NCBI GenBank assembly: GCA_905250115.1
Contig: CAJNOI010000034.1
Coordinates: 612,028 to 676,027 of the forward strand
Length of the DNA: 64,000 bases
Reading direction: 5' to 3'
Source of the DNA: Adineta steineri
Lineage: Eukaryota; Rotifera; Eurotatoria; Adinetida; Adinetidae
Part shown: piece by piece, positions 29,548 to 41,607 of the stretch
How the letters are laid out: every line of letters starts with the position of its first letter
How positions within the stretch are numbered: position 1 is the stretch's first letter
Notes under the pieces: generated by a model
The model's database searches: none
Seen by the model: only the letters and a program-made list of their open reading frames with translations
Told to the model about the DNA's origin: nothing
Program-made: the position numbers and the translations under genes

Positions 29548-31100
29548 TATAGGTTCATAACCTATACAGTATCATACTGTTTGTAATTAAAAACTATTTA
29601 CATAATGTATCTATGTAGTTTACATAAAAACTTATATTGTAATCAATTATTTTTTCATTTTATAGATTTTTTTTCTTCAAATAAATAACGACATTAACAC
29701 AGAAACAAAAGATGTTTGTGCAAACTCTGACAAATTAAAATGTAGAACACAAACTAATTGATGTAAATCGCATAGGAAAGATACATAAATTCAATAGCTT
29801 TATGATTCAATTTGAGATGATTCATTTTAATTAAAATTTCAGAACTGATTGAAAACAATATTTTAAATTATAAAAAATTCTGATTATCTATGTTGGAGAA
29901 TTATTAAATAAAATATGATCATGAATAGTAGGTATGAATTAGTGTATATTAGAGATGCAACGGTGATGATAACCGTTCCAACCGATAATCGCTTCATCGG
30001 TAACCATTTTATTTATCTACTCATTTACATTGCAAGAATTTTTGCTGAACAAGAAAACATACTCATAACTACTCGTATTCGTATCTCTAGAAGTACATGA
30101 ACATTTTATTTCACGATCAGATGGAGAACAAACAATGTTGATTAATTTTATGGTTTTCTATTTAACATTTTGGTTTTTTATAATACATATATCCCCATCC
30201 ACACCCTCAAGATTCTCTCAATCTTTGTCAGAAGAAAATAGTGGATGCAACAAAACGTACTTCTATGCATTCAATAAAGAAGAAATAATTATCTTTTTCA
30301 CAAGCAGTCGCACATGTCAAGATTCACATTGTGTAGAAAGCCCTATTTCTATTATAAACTTTATTTTTCAGTTAATTTCTTGCCTTACAAACTCAACACA
30401 ATTCTCATACTAACTGTCACAAGAAGAATAAATTCTATTTGAAAATCACAAATTACTATTCTCAGGATCAATTACCCTTGAAAAATAACTTTACTTTCTT
30501 AAAGATTTTCCATTGTATGTATTTTGAAATACTATGCTAAAGTAAAATATCAAATGGTTGGAACTAACAAATGTTTTAGCAGTAACATAAAAGTAGTAGT
30601 ATTTTATTAACTTAAATGGTAAGCTGGCGTTCTTGTGTGAGAATATCAATAAATTATCTCTTTTTTTCTTGTGACTGTATCCTTTTTATAAGACGTTGGA
30701 AGCATTACATGACTAACTCGATAGATAAGTAAAAGTTGGTGTGTGTTAATGTTTTATTCCAAAGAAATAAAGAGTATACATTGCATACGAACAAATGCGA
30801 AGCTAAGCAATGACTAAGCAGCATCACAAAGAGAAACTGAAGCAACTAGAAAGATAATGAAATAATAACAATAAGAGATGAGAAAATAAAAGTTGAAAAG
30901 TATGAAGATAAAGAAATGCGAATTAAATAGAAAAGATATATGTGTAGAAAAGAGAACGAGAAGATATACGTGAAAGAAATGAAAGAGATGATATGCATCA
31001 TCCTCTGACATTTCTATCGAAAAAAATATCAGTTTTAATATTTTAACGATACATCGAAGTTTATCATTTGTAATGTGTTTCGCACCAGCGTAAGAACTAA
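29548..31100. other. Intergenic, no gene recognised
   Basis: Convergent spacer. A C-rich scrap CCCCATCCACACCCTCAAG at about 30192-30210 matches the C arm of the telomere-like islands without an evident G arm. A hairpin-like AACGGTGATGATAACCGTT lies near 29958-29976. Frames of 60-110 codons here show no family resemblance. Confidence 0.4.
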
Positions 31101-32375
31101 TTATGTTTGGATCATTGGCATTATTGTAGCACGTCCACCTTTGCATTTTTTAATATAAAACATAATAAAGTTAACCAAATATGGCATTATCAGTTTCATT
31201 ACTGTAATCAAACCACCAACTAATCCAATCAGAGTTGTAATAATGTATATTGCATTATTCTTCGTCGTAACAGTATAACTACAGCCTGATAGTTGACATT
31301 CACTGTAATAATTATCATAAATACTTGAATTAATCCATTCCTCAACCATCAATTGATCAAGAACATCTGCAATTGTTGAGTTTTCAAAAAACTGAGCCGA
31401 TAATGATATATTAAGAGCTGTCACATTCATAAATGAAGGTGCTTGAAAATATGATTGTAGTTTATTGATGCAGGTTTGATTATAAAAACATTTAAGATTA
31501 GACTGAAGTAATGATTCAATTATATAACATCCTGTATAAACACCCGGAACAGAAAATAATAGCGTGTCGCTCGATAACTGATAAATTGCAGATTGAATAA
31601 TGCATGTAGCTGAGGAAGGACACGTACAATTACCGTACGACCGCGGACCTCGAATTAGATTACTGCCCTGGTCACCAACGACATAATTGGTTAGTCTGCC
31701 ACTGAATAAGGTGTTACTTTGAGTAATGTTTCGCATCATAGCGAGTGATAACAAAAATTGATTTGTTGTTGATAATATGAATTGAGATATAAATGCTTCC
31801 GTTTGTAGTTGAAATACATTTTCAGGTGTCACAGATGCACTTACATATTGCTTGGAATAGAATTGAATTAAACTATTCGATATTGTTTGATTCACTAGTA
31901 TACAAAATGTGTCTAAAGTTTGGAATGCAGAAGCACCTGAAGATCGAAAATCATTCTTATATACACTATAGTTTTCAGACGAGTAGTCAAGATAATCGAT
32001 CCATTGTTGTGTAACAAAATCACTATGACATATTTGATGTAATGTGTATTGAATATGAATAAATTTTTCATAATTGATTGATATTTGTGTGCATTCACAT
32101 GTTAATGCTTGACTATATGAGTTATAGAGTTGTTTATAATCGTTGATAGAAGGTGTTTTGACATTAACTGTTTGCGTAATATTTATCAGTGACGTATATA
32201 AGAGAAGAATAGCCAATGATATAACTAAGAAGAAGATAAATAATCTTGTTGAAATGCGTTGGTTTCGAAGTTGATGTTCATCGGTAGTTGGTGGAATAGA
32301 TGGAAATAAATTGAGATTTATAATGAAAAGCTTCGTATTTTGGTGAAATGTTCGAGCGCGTTTATTGTTGCTCAT
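31101..32375 (-). CDS. Two-membrane-segment surface protein, tandem paralogue A
   Basis: Single long coding exon, about 424 residues from the ATG at 32375; the frame stays open upstream to 32612, so an upstream exon cannot be excluded. Topology: short basic N-terminus with the motif LFPSIPPTTDEHQLRNQRIS, first membrane helix (LFIFFLVISLAILLLYTSL), about 330 extracellular residues with many N-glycosylation sites and about ten cysteines, then a second helix (IYIITTLIGLVGGLITVMKL) and a short cytosolic tail. Both ends would be inside, a P2X or DEG/ENaC-like topology, but I see no diagnostic motif of those families. Strongly similar to B and C. I recall comparable proteins as numerous and uncharacterised in bdelloids. 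Function unknown. Confidence 0.75.
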   Translation of the reverse strand: MSNNKRARTFHQNTKLFIINLNLFPSIPPTTDEHQLRNQRISTRLFIFFLVISLAILLLYTSLINITQTVNVKTPSINDYKQLYNSYSQALTCECTQISINYEKFIHIQYTLHQICHSDFVTQQWIDYLDYSSENYSVYKNDFRSSGASAFQTLDTFCILVNQTISNSLIQFYSKQYVSASVTPENVFQLQTEAFISQFILSTTNQFLLSLAMMRNITQSNTLFSGRLTNYVVGDQGSNLIRGPRSYGNCTCPSSATCIIQSAIYQLSSDTLLFSVPGVYTGCYIIESLLQSNLKCFYNQTCINKLQSYFQAPSFMNVTALNISLSAQFFENSTIADVLDQLMVEEWINSSIYDNYYSECQLSGCSYTVTTKNNAIYIITTLIGLVGGLITVMKLIMPYLVNFIMFYIKKCKGGRATIMPMIQT

Positions 32376-32809
32376 CACTTGAAAAGAAATACGAAAATAA
32401 AAATTTAACTTATATAGAAGAAAAAAATGATTAGTTTCTGTGAAAAAAGATTTATAAGGGGTGTTGATGTATAGCACTAACAATTTGCTTTTTCCCACTC
32501 CGTTCAATAGACTATAACAGATATTAAGTGCATGATAACGATACAGATGATTGGGTAAATATGTGGGGTGCAGGTATTGGTGTGGAATGAGAGAAGACTG
32601 ATAACCGTTCATCTATACCCACACCTGAGCAGTTAACATAGGGTATTGTACTAATCATAGGATATATATCTCAATCCTTATCCTGGCTCATCTGTTCGTA
32701 CATCCTGTAATAATGTCTCGGAAGTTCAACAAAAGTACAAACATCGATGGGATTACTGTGTTGTTAGACGAGAAATAAATCTGTATACTTCTCACATTAT
32801 TCTCTTCTA
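32376..32809. other. Spacer between paralogues A and B with telomere-like island
   Basis: Presumed promoter of A. Contains TGTGGGGTGCAGGTATTGGT, GTGGAATGAGAG and then CTATACCCACACCTGAGC at about 32560-32627. No other feature. Confidence 0.45.
32560..32627. repeat. Telomere-like G/C island 5
   Basis: A G-rich arm then a C-rich arm with ~30 bp between, lying directly upstream of paralogue A. Confidence 0.5.
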
Positions 32810-34098
32810 TTATGTACACAAAACTATTTTCAATTTGATCTTACCGGTCTCTGCGCTTCGGACTGCCTTTTTTCTTCTAACCAACTTGACTAAATTTGGT
32901 ACTACAAATTTCAAAACTGTAATCAAACCACCAACTAATCCAATCAGAGTTGTAATAATGTATATTGCATTATTCTTCGTCGTAACAGTATAACTACAGC
33001 CTGATGGTTGACATTCACTGTAATAATTATCATATATGCTTGAATTAATCCATTCTTCAACCATCAATTGATCAAGAACATCTGCAATTGTTGAGTTTTC
33101 AAAAAACTGAGCCGATAATGATATATTAAGAGCTGTCACATTCATAAATGAAGATGTTTGAAAATAAGATTGTAGTTTATTGATGCAGGTTTGATTATAA
33201 AAACATTTAAGATTAGACTGAAGTAATGATTCAATTATATAACATCCTGTATAAAAACCTGATAAAGAAAATAAGGATGTGTCGTTTAATAATTCATAAA
33301 TTCCAGATTGAGTGACGCATGCAGCCGAAGAAGAACACGTACAATTGCCGTAGGATCGTGGATAGTAAGCTAAAAGTAATTGCACCTCGTCCATACTAAA
33401 TCCGAAATTACTCAGTTGTCCAGTAAGTAAAGCATTGCTCTGAGTTGTTTTTCGTATCATGGAGAGTGATAACAAAAATTGATTTGTTGTTGATGATATG
33501 AATTGAGATATAAATGCTTCAGTTTGTAGTTGAAATAGATTTGAGGGTGTTACAGATGCACTTACATATTGACTTGAATAGAACTGAATTAAACTATTCG
33601 ATATTGTTTGATTCACTAGTGTACAGAATGCGCTTACAGCTTGAAATGTAGAGGTGCCTGTCACCCGAAAGTCGGCGTAATTTGGTGTATTGTCTCCATA
33701 TGAGGTGGCGAGATAATCGATCCATTGTTGTGTAACAAAGTCACTATGGCACACCTCATGTAATATGTATTGAATTTGAATAAATTTTTCATAATTGATT
33801 GATATTTTTGTACATTCACATGTTAATGTTTGACTATATGAGTTATAGAGTTGTTTATAATCTTTGATAGAAGGTGATTTAATATTAACTGTTTGCGTAA
33901 TATTTATCAGTGACGTATATAAGAGAAGAATAAATAATAATATAATTAATAATAAAAGAAATAATCTTGTAGAAATAAGTTGGTCTCGAAGTTTATATTT
34001 ATCGGTAGTTGGTGGAACAGATGGAAAGATATTGAATGTTGAAAAGTACTCTTTTAATTTGTATAATATACTGCATTTCGATTGTCGCCCCAATGTTT
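32810..34098 (-). CDS. Two-membrane-segment surface protein, tandem paralogue B
   Basis: One long exon of about 429 codons. There is no ATG at its 5' end; it most likely starts at an acceptor (AG at 34099-34100), with a short first exon upstream that I could not place. N-terminal motif FPSVPPTTDKYKLRDQLIST, first helix LFLLLLIILLFILLLYTSLI, ectodomain with conserved cysteines, second helix and a longer basic tail (RRKKAVRSAETG). The C-terminal ~230 bp is almost identical in DNA to paralogue A. The stretch before CTCSSSAAC (SNFGFSMDEVQLLLAYYPRS) has little in common with A or C. Function unknown. Confidence 0.72.
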
Positions 34099-34868
34099 CT
34101 TAACAAAGCAAAAGTATTAGTACTTAAATAAAGAATACTGTCAATAAACCATCCAGGAACCTATAACTCTTGCAAATACTCAGATCATCAGCTATGTGTG
34201 AATTAGAAGTCGAATTCACCAAAGGATCGAGTACAATAAAAATGAGACAACTCGCGAACATCTCTGACAAGGAGTAAGATTAAAGAGTCATATGTAACAT
34301 AGAATGGCAGTGTAGCTAATCATGACACTTGATATAGATGTTCACTGAGCTTCACACATTCAGCGTGTCTCTGGTTCAAATATAGCAAAAGTTTATACAC
34401 AAGACGAAGAGGGAAAGAGATAATACGAAGGAGAAGGAGAGAGAGAAATATAACACTAAAGGTACAATACATCTTTGCGTTCACGAGTAGAAAGTTCTGT
34501 CAAATCTTTTACAAATATTTTCATGTCAAAACTAGTTTTCAAATATGACTTTATTAACGAAAAGCACTTCGTGTTTTCTCACGTCTTCTTTATTAGTTCA
34601 GGAAAATTGCGTTTCGGCAGACTACAGATCATAGAATGCCGATTGAATCAAGTATATTCATGACAGAGATGTTATGAACTATTGCTATGTTGCCTGTTCA
34701 GCTGCTTTATGTGATATCGAATTTCACTTGAAAAATGCTGATTTTGCATTATTTCATTAAACAAATTAGAACGGCATTTACATCCATTTAAACATCACCT
34801 CTTCTTTTCTCTGTGTTCTACGAGTTAGATGCGCATGCATTCTATACATAACACTCTTTAAGCTATTT
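34099..34868. other. Spacer between paralogues B and C
   Basis: Purine-rich stretch (34405-34450) and A+T-rich sequence, no telomere-like island. Probably carries the promoter and a short first exon of paralogue B. Confidence 0.4.
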
Positions 34869-36185
34869 TCATCTCTTACCGGCTTCTGTTTTTACTTCTT
34901 TGTGCATGCATTTCCTTGCGAATTTGACTAACATAGGCACCGTAAGTTTCAATACTGTAATCAGACCACCAACTAATCCAATCAGAGTTGTAATAATGTA
35001 TATTGCATTATTCTTCGTCGTAACAGTATAACTACAGCCTGATGGTTGACATTCACTGTAATAATTATCATAAATACTTGATGAATTCCATTCTTCAACC
35101 ATCAATTCATCAAGAATATCTGCAATTGTTGAGTTTTCCAAATACTGGATCGACAATGATATATCAAGAGCTGTCACATTTATAAATGTAGACGATCCTA
35201 AGTATAGCTGTACGGTATCTATGCAGACTTGATCGTAAAAACATTTAAGATTAGACTGAAGTAATGATTCAATTATATAACATCCTATATAAAGGCCTGG
35301 TAAAGGAAATACTTGCGTGAAGTTAGGATAATTAATAACTGTATATTGTTCAATGCAGGTAGCTGAAGAAGTGCACGTACAATCATCGTACCGGACAGAT
35401 TCTGTAGTTAAACTAGAATCGAGATTATAATAGAATCTGTAATTAGTGAGTTGTCCAGAGAGCAAAGCGTTGCTTTGTGTTGTTTTTCGTATCATGGAGA
35501 GTGATAACAAAAATTGATTTGTTGTTGATAATATGAATTGAGATATAAATGCATCAGTTTGTAGTTGAAATACATTTTCAGGTGTTACAAATTCACTTAC
35601 ATATTGACTCGAATAGAACTGAGTTAAGCTATTCGATATTGTTTGATCAACTAGGACACAAAGTGTAGATAAGGCTTGAAATACAAATGTGCCCGTCGTT
35701 CGAAAGGTATCATAAAATGTTCCATCGTTTCCATACGAGTTAGCAACATAATCGATCCATTCTTGAGTAACAAAGTCACTACGACACACCTGATGTAGTT
35801 TATATTGAATTTGAATAAATTCTTCATAGTTAATTGATATCTGTGTACATTCACATGTTAATGTTTGACTATATGAGTTATAGAGCTGCGAATATTCTTT
35901 GATAGAAGGTGCTTTAACATTAATTGTTTCTGTAATATTTATCAATGAATTATATAAGAAAAGGATAGATAATGATATAAATAAGAAGAAGATAAATAAT
36001 CTTGTTGAAATACGTTGATTTCGAAGTTTATGTTCATCGGTAGTTGGTGGAACAGATGGAAATAAATTGAGCTTGAGAAAAAAAAGCTCTGCTTTTCTGG
36101 ATAGTTTAGAAGCAGATTTTGTATTGGTTGACACTAGAACAAAATGTTTAAGTAGTTTAATTATTATTTCAAGACAAAGCAGCAT
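34869..36185 (-). CDS. Two-membrane-segment surface protein, tandem paralogue C
   Basis: Open from the ATG at 36185 to the stop at 34869 (438 residues); a splice-acceptor-like TTCTAG inside the first 60 bases means the true N-terminus may instead come from an upstream exon. Same architecture as A and B: PPTTDEHKLRNQRISTRLFI, first helix, ectodomain, GCYIIESLLQSNLKCFYDQV, second helix IYIITTLIGLVGGLITVLKL. It is the most diverged of the three in the ectodomain, with its own sequence (SLTTESVRYDDCTCTSSATC) before the conserved Cys pair. Function unknown. Confidence 0.73.
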   Translation of the reverse strand: MLLCLEIIIKLLKHFVLVSTNTKSASKLSRKAELFFLKLNLFPSVPPTTDEHKLRNQRISTRLFIFFLFISLSILFLYNSLINITETINVKAPSIKEYSQLYNSYSQTLTCECTQISINYEEFIQIQYKLHQVCRSDFVTQEWIDYVANSYGNDGTFYDTFRTTGTFVFQALSTLCVLVDQTISNSLTQFYSSQYVSEFVTPENVFQLQTDAFISQFILSTTNQFLLSLSMIRKTTQSNALLSGQLTNYRFYYNLDSSLTTESVRYDDCTCTSSATCIEQYTVINYPNFTQVFPLPGLYIGCYIIESLLQSNLKCFYDQVCIDTVQLYLGSSTFINVTALDISLSIQYLENSTIADILDELMVEEWNSSSIYDNYYSECQPSGCSYTVTTKNNAIYIITTLIGLVGGLITVLKLTVPMLVKFARKCMHKEVKTEAGKR

Positions 36186-38639
36186 TTTTTTCGCACTTAT
36201 GTGTGAGAGTTTTTTAACTTAAAAAGAATTGAAGTTCACTTCACTGCTAAATCTGATAAATAATATGTTAATGGAATTAGAATATGAATGTTTCTAAATA
36301 TTTATGAATAATAATGCAATATGGTAGTATGAAAGAACATGTCAGCATCCTAGCTATAGTATCCATACTAATCTAATATGTCATTTCATTCTAATATTTC
36401 AAAGAATTGAAAGTAGACTAACGCACGGTTTTTGTAGCTGATAGATTCAGACTGGAATATTTTTTGACTAATATTTGGTAATTTTTCTGTAAATAATCAA
36501 ATAAATAATGAAAGGGTGTGAGTGTGGGTGTGGGGGTGTATCTGAGTGTGCATTAGAGACAATCACAATACATACACCCACATCCAAGAGAAAGATCTAT
36601 AGTGAAAGAATAAAGTTGGATTAAGGAAACAGTATTATCTCGGAGAAAAAATCTTATTCGAGATCTTAGTTTAACTGACTTCAGAACAAAATTAAACTTG
36701 TGAAAAATGATCCATAGAAACATTTACAAGAAAATCGCCACTTAAAGCAGAAATCAGATGAACTTGCATTTATTCACGAAAAGAAAATATATAAAATACA
36801 TACTGTTGATTCTAATAAATAATTGCTTCTGCGATGTATAATTGCAGATTGATATGCTTGATAAGTATCACCTCAACGACAGTGGTCGCTACACCTGAAG
36901 ATAAATAAAGGAAACAAATGAAATATCATTATTTTCATATTAAAAACGTTAATAAGATAAAAATCATTGAACTCATTAACTATTAACAAAAAATTATGAG
37001 CAGTAGCAAATGTGTCTATTCTTTTTAATTTTTATAAGAAGAATATAACTGCGGTGCAAAAAATCATAGCAAGAATTTATCGATTATCAATTTAGGATGA
37101 TGAGAAAAATATCTTTTTTAATTTGTAAATCTAAGTGAACAAAAATATGATTAATAATATTTATTAAATCAGCAACATTGACACACTTACTGAAAACTGA
37201 AGTTAAAGTTGTGACTTTTTCGGATTAACACTAGTCGATTGTCTCAAGAAGATTGAAATCAAGTCGAATCATAAGTAACTGACCTGAGCTTTGTTTTACT
37301 TTCGTGATTTAATTGCTTATCAACGTATTAGAAAAGACTTAACATCATTTTATTATTACATATTCACACACTTAACATTTTTAATATTATTTTTACTATC
37401 TCGATTTTATGTTACTGAAATATAAAAATTATTAGAGGTAAATTCAACCATCTTATCTAATTCATTTTGAATTCTAGATAAAAAATGCAAACTTCTCTAA
37501 TAAGAGAGATCTCTAAAGTTGAGAAAGAGCAAACTCACTATCATCAGCATTAGTTTAATTCAGCGCACACATCTTCTCAACATCACAATGATGAAATAGC
37601 TCAGAATGACTGAACAAAAGAGACAAAATCAGCACATCCTACTTCTTACGTGCACAACTATTTTTATTTACTTTCTTATCTTTCTAGAAAGTGAGTGAGT
37701 ATACGGCCCTATAAATTTATTCATCACTATATATACAGTGTTCGAGATTATATTTTATCTGTCGGGAATGTCCCTATTATTTCAAACAGCATAAAAAATA
37801 AGTTTTATACTAGATAACAGTTCACTTGAAACGAGATTTAGAAGTATTGACTCGTTATCCAAACGATGAATGTATGCTATAGTGTTATAGTAAGTTTTAA
37901 GTGATCAGACACTCCATAGTGAGAAAAATATTTTTGAAATTTAACAAATAAATAACGATACTGAGATCAAAATACGGAAAAAATGTCTGAAGTATATCAA
38001 TGAAAGTCGTTGAAAAACTCTTGTATTCTGACTCCAATCTCGTTATTTTCTCGTCATATTTCAAAAACATTTTCCCTAAAATAAATAGCAAAGAGAACTC
38101 TGTAAAGTCTATTAGACAAAAAGAATCTATGATAAATTTATATTTTTGTTGTTAACTAGTCATCAGAGCACCCAACAACATAAAGTCTGCTGTAATTCTA
38201 TAATATATTCTCATTTTTTGAATGATAAGTCATACTCGTAAACCCATTCTTCCATGGAGTTTCATTTGATATATAATTCATTATTTTTTCTATTTTCAAC
38301 TATACTGCCATCCTCTTGGAAAAAACATTATTCTCAACCATATATACACTACAGTTTCAGGAGAATGAGTCTTCAAACTATATGCTGACATCTATCCAGT
38401 GATAAAAGATTGAAACTCTCAGGCAGATGTTGGCCCAAGCAAGCTGTAATTGATACTTGTAATATAGATATACTCAAAAGTTTTTCGTACAGGACGCATG
38501 GATAAAGGTGTCGACGTGGGCGTGAGTGAAACTGTTCTGTATATAACGGCCTCATCATCTCGCAGCGAGAGAAAGTAGAAATACTGATCCTGGTAGTCAT
38601 TTACAATCTCTGCTAGATCCTAGTCATACTAGATAGTTC
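36186..38639. other. Gene-poor region with two telomere-like islands
   Basis: No gene recognised in about 2.4 kb. It contains islands at 36513-36590 and a G-rich scrap (GTGTCGACGTGGGCGTGAGT) at about 38507-38527, shortly before the minisatellite. Short minus-strand frames here lack family resemblance. Confidence 0.4.
36513..36590. repeat. Telomere-like G/C island 6
   Basis: AGGGTGTGAGTGTGGGTGTG, GGGGTGTATCTGAGTGTG, then ATACATACACCCACATCCAA. G arm then C arm, ~25 bp apart. Confidence 0.6.
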
Positions 38640-39760
38640 ATACCAAACACTTCTAACCGCTACTACACTGCACTACGACCTCCTGATTACTACTACCCTC
38701 TTGCGATGTGCAGTACTCCTCGTAGTCCTCACTAAATTCTATTAGTGCATACTAGTCACTAGAAAATCCCAGTATCAGTATCTGGTACTTTATACCAGCA
38801 CCTAATACCGGTACAGAGTACTTCCTATTATGTCTCAGTCTTAGTATCTACTACTTCCTTTAGGTCCTATTATTAGTACCTAGTACTTCCTACTAGGTCC
38901 TACTATTAGTATCTGGTACTTCCTTTAGGTTCTAGTATTGGTACATAGTACTTCCTTTAGGTCCTAGTATTAGTGCATGGTACTTCCTACTAGATCCTAG
39001 TGTTAGCACCTAGTACTTCCTGTAGGTCCTAGTATTAGTGCCTGGTACTTCCTACTAGGTCCAAGTTATTAGTGCCTGGTACTTCCTACTAGATCCTACT
39101 ATTAGTATCTAGTACTTCCTACTAGGTCCTAGTGTTAGTCCTCGTACTTCTTACTAGGTCCCAGTATTAGTCCTGGTAATCATTACTGAATCTTAGTACT
39201 AGCACCTGGTACTTCCTTTAGGTTATAGCATTGGTACAAAGTACCTCCTTTCGGTCCTAGTCATAGTACCTAGTGCTTCGTACTAGATCCTAGTGTTAGT
39301 ACCTGGTACCTCTTACTAGGCCAGTTTGTTAGTACATAGTAGTCTATGCTAGATCTTAGTATTAGTACCTGGTACTTCGTACTAGGCCTTACTGTTAGTG
39401 CCTGGTACTTCCTACTAGGTCCTAGTGTTAGCACCTGGTACTTCCTTTAGGTCCTAGTCATAGTACCTGGTGCTTCTTACTGGGTCCCAGTATTAATGCC
39501 TGGTACTTCTTACTGGATCCTACTATTAGCACCTGGTGCGTCCTATTAGGCCCTAGAGTGAGCACCAAGTACTTCCTAGTTGGTCCTAGTAAAAGTGCCC
39601 GGTGTTTCCTGCTGGACCTTAGTGTTTGTCCCTGATACTTCCTACTAGGGCCTTGTAATAGTACGTAGTACTCTGTGCTGGATCGTAGTGGTAGTAACTA
39701 GTACTTTGTACTTGTCTCTAGTAATAGTACTTGTTACTGCCTTCTACACCCTATTAGTCG
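38640..39760. repeat. Degenerate minisatellite, ~36 bp unit, about 30 copies
   Basis: A repeating unit reads AGTACTTCCTACTAGGTCCT then AGTATTAGTACCTGGT. Units vary in sequence and by a few bases in length. Each contains TACTAGGTCCTAGTA, nearly self-complementary, so every unit can form a small hairpin. No coding frame runs through it. It decays into TACTAC/CTAC-rich sequence at its left edge and ends near CCCTATTAGTCGC. Confidence 0.85.
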
Positions 39761-40998
39761 CTTATATATCGTAGCAGTATCGATTAGGTCATGAAAATAG
39801 TTTCTGGAAACTTATATTAATTACATAAATAGATATGTACATATACAAATATATATATATATATGTATAAAATGTATTTTTGCATAACACACACAGATCA
39901 TATATACAATGTATGAAAATTTTCAATTAAGTTTGGACTCATTTCCGGTATGCTCTCGTCTCTTGAACATTCAATCACATTTGTTCGAATTAAGTTGTTT
40001 TAGATAGAATACTAATGATATCAATGATACTCTACGCTGGAACTAGAAATGTCTAAACGTGTATTATTGATAGTTATCATTCATGAAACGTCATGTAATG
40101 CAAAACAAAACAAAACGATAATATAGTGTGAAATTGCTTCATCACTTCTTTCATTGCGGTTACAAAAACTTCAGTACATTCAAACTAGATTGATTTAGTT
40201 TCTTACAAATTAAAGCGGAGGAAAACGTGAGTTTTTCAGCGGTGAACAACCGTCTCCAGATTAGCGAAACGAAAAGGATCGTCAAAATTCGTTCCGAGGA
40301 AACTTGACATTTAGTTTTTTTCTTTTTTTTTGGAAATACAGGTAAAGAGTATGTGGTCGTCACTCATATAGATGTTCCAGGCAAAAATAAACAGACGAAG
40401 TCTACTTTTCTTTCCGTGTGAAAATTGGTTTTTTTTGTTTTTTTGGTCGGGAAAATTAGTAACAGTTGATAAGATAAATAACGTATCAATTGATTAAGAG
40501 AAACTTCTTTTAAAATATTTTTATTGAGTAGACATGATATTCGCACGATCTGAAATAATAAAACTTACCCGATGAGATTAAAATAATCATTCTACCCACC
40601 TTATTCATGAGAAAGACTTTATTAATTTCTTTAAAACAGTTTTCGTTATCTATTGTTCTATACATATACTACACTCTACATCTTCTAAAACTTTATTTTA
40701 TTTTCTAATGAATACTAGTGGCGAACTCTACATCTTTTTAAAATGATATTCAGTTTCTATTGAATACAACTTACGAACACGACAATTTTCTAAAATTTAA
40801 AATAATAATAACAAGTAAATTATTTTTTAAATTTTTTTAAAATTTATATGATCATAAAATTATCTTAAAATTAAGTATAATTCTTCCTAAAGCTTAATTC
40901 TGCCTGATATATATATATGTAAATTTAATTTATAAAATTTAGAAATTCTAAATTATTTCATAATTCATTTTAGACATACACTCCTAAGAAAAAGAACT
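39761..40998. other. Gene-poor A+T-rich region
   Basis: Contains a short TA repeat (about 39846-39866) and no recognisable gene. Minus-strand frames at 40160-40546 are short and unsupported. Confidence 0.4.
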
Positions 40999-41607
40999 GC
41001 TCGTTGCACTTATTATTCAATTTAAAATAAAAGGCGAGTGACTATTTTCTGGATAAGTTTTGTTGAATATATAATCTGCATCTGAGATTTTCACCAGTTG
41101 AAGGAGAAATATTTGGACCATCGACTTGTATAAGACTTATTGGACCAAACGATACTTTTTTGTAAAAGTTTTTCGATTGATATTTTTGCTTGGTGCATTT
41201 TCATTAATTTTCACGACATTTTTTTAATCAAAATGTTACTCGTATCATCCTTTTTTTTGTAGATCCAATTGGAAGAATAGATTGGTGAGATCATCATGTA
41301 TAGTACAATATTTTTATAATGAAAAAAAGGATGACTTCAGTAACAGTTTAATATAGTTTAATCAAAATATCTCTTGAAAATGAATGAAAATACACCACGG
41401 ATAAGTATCAATCGAGAAACTTCTGCCCAAAAAGATATTCTATTGCAATGACACTCACACAGATCGATGATTCAAACATCGCTCTTTCGACTGGTGAAAA
41501 CTATAGGTGTAGATTATATATTCCATAGAAGTTATTTACAAAAAAAATAATCACTCTTCTTTTATGTTGAATCGAATAATATTTACTAAGTGAGTATAGT
41601 TCATTAA
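40999..41607. mobile_element. Long imperfect foldback element, ~270 bp arms
   Basis: The left arm reads outward-in as AAAAGGCGAGTGACTATTTT, GAATATATAATCTGCATCTG, TTTTCACCAGTTGAAGGAG, CGATTGATATTTTTGCTTGG, TGCATTTTCATTAATTTTCA. The reverse complement of the right arm gives AAAAGAAGAGTGATTATTTT, GAATATATAATCTACACCTA, TTTTCACCAGTCGAAAGAG, CGATTGATACTTATCCGTGG, TGTATTTTCATTCATTTTCA in the same order. The inner spacer is about 60-70 bp. No ORF. An old hairpin-type element or a local inverted duplication; ends and target duplication unresolved. Confidence 0.6.

Noticed and set aside
31101..36185. Calling the tandem trio DEG/ENaC channels
   Set aside because: Topology fits, but the post-TM1 and pre-TM2 family signatures are not visible; left as unknown.
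38640..39760. Possible CRISPR-like array
   Set aside because: Units are contiguous tandem repeats without unique spacers, in a eukaryotic sequence; a minisatellite explains it.
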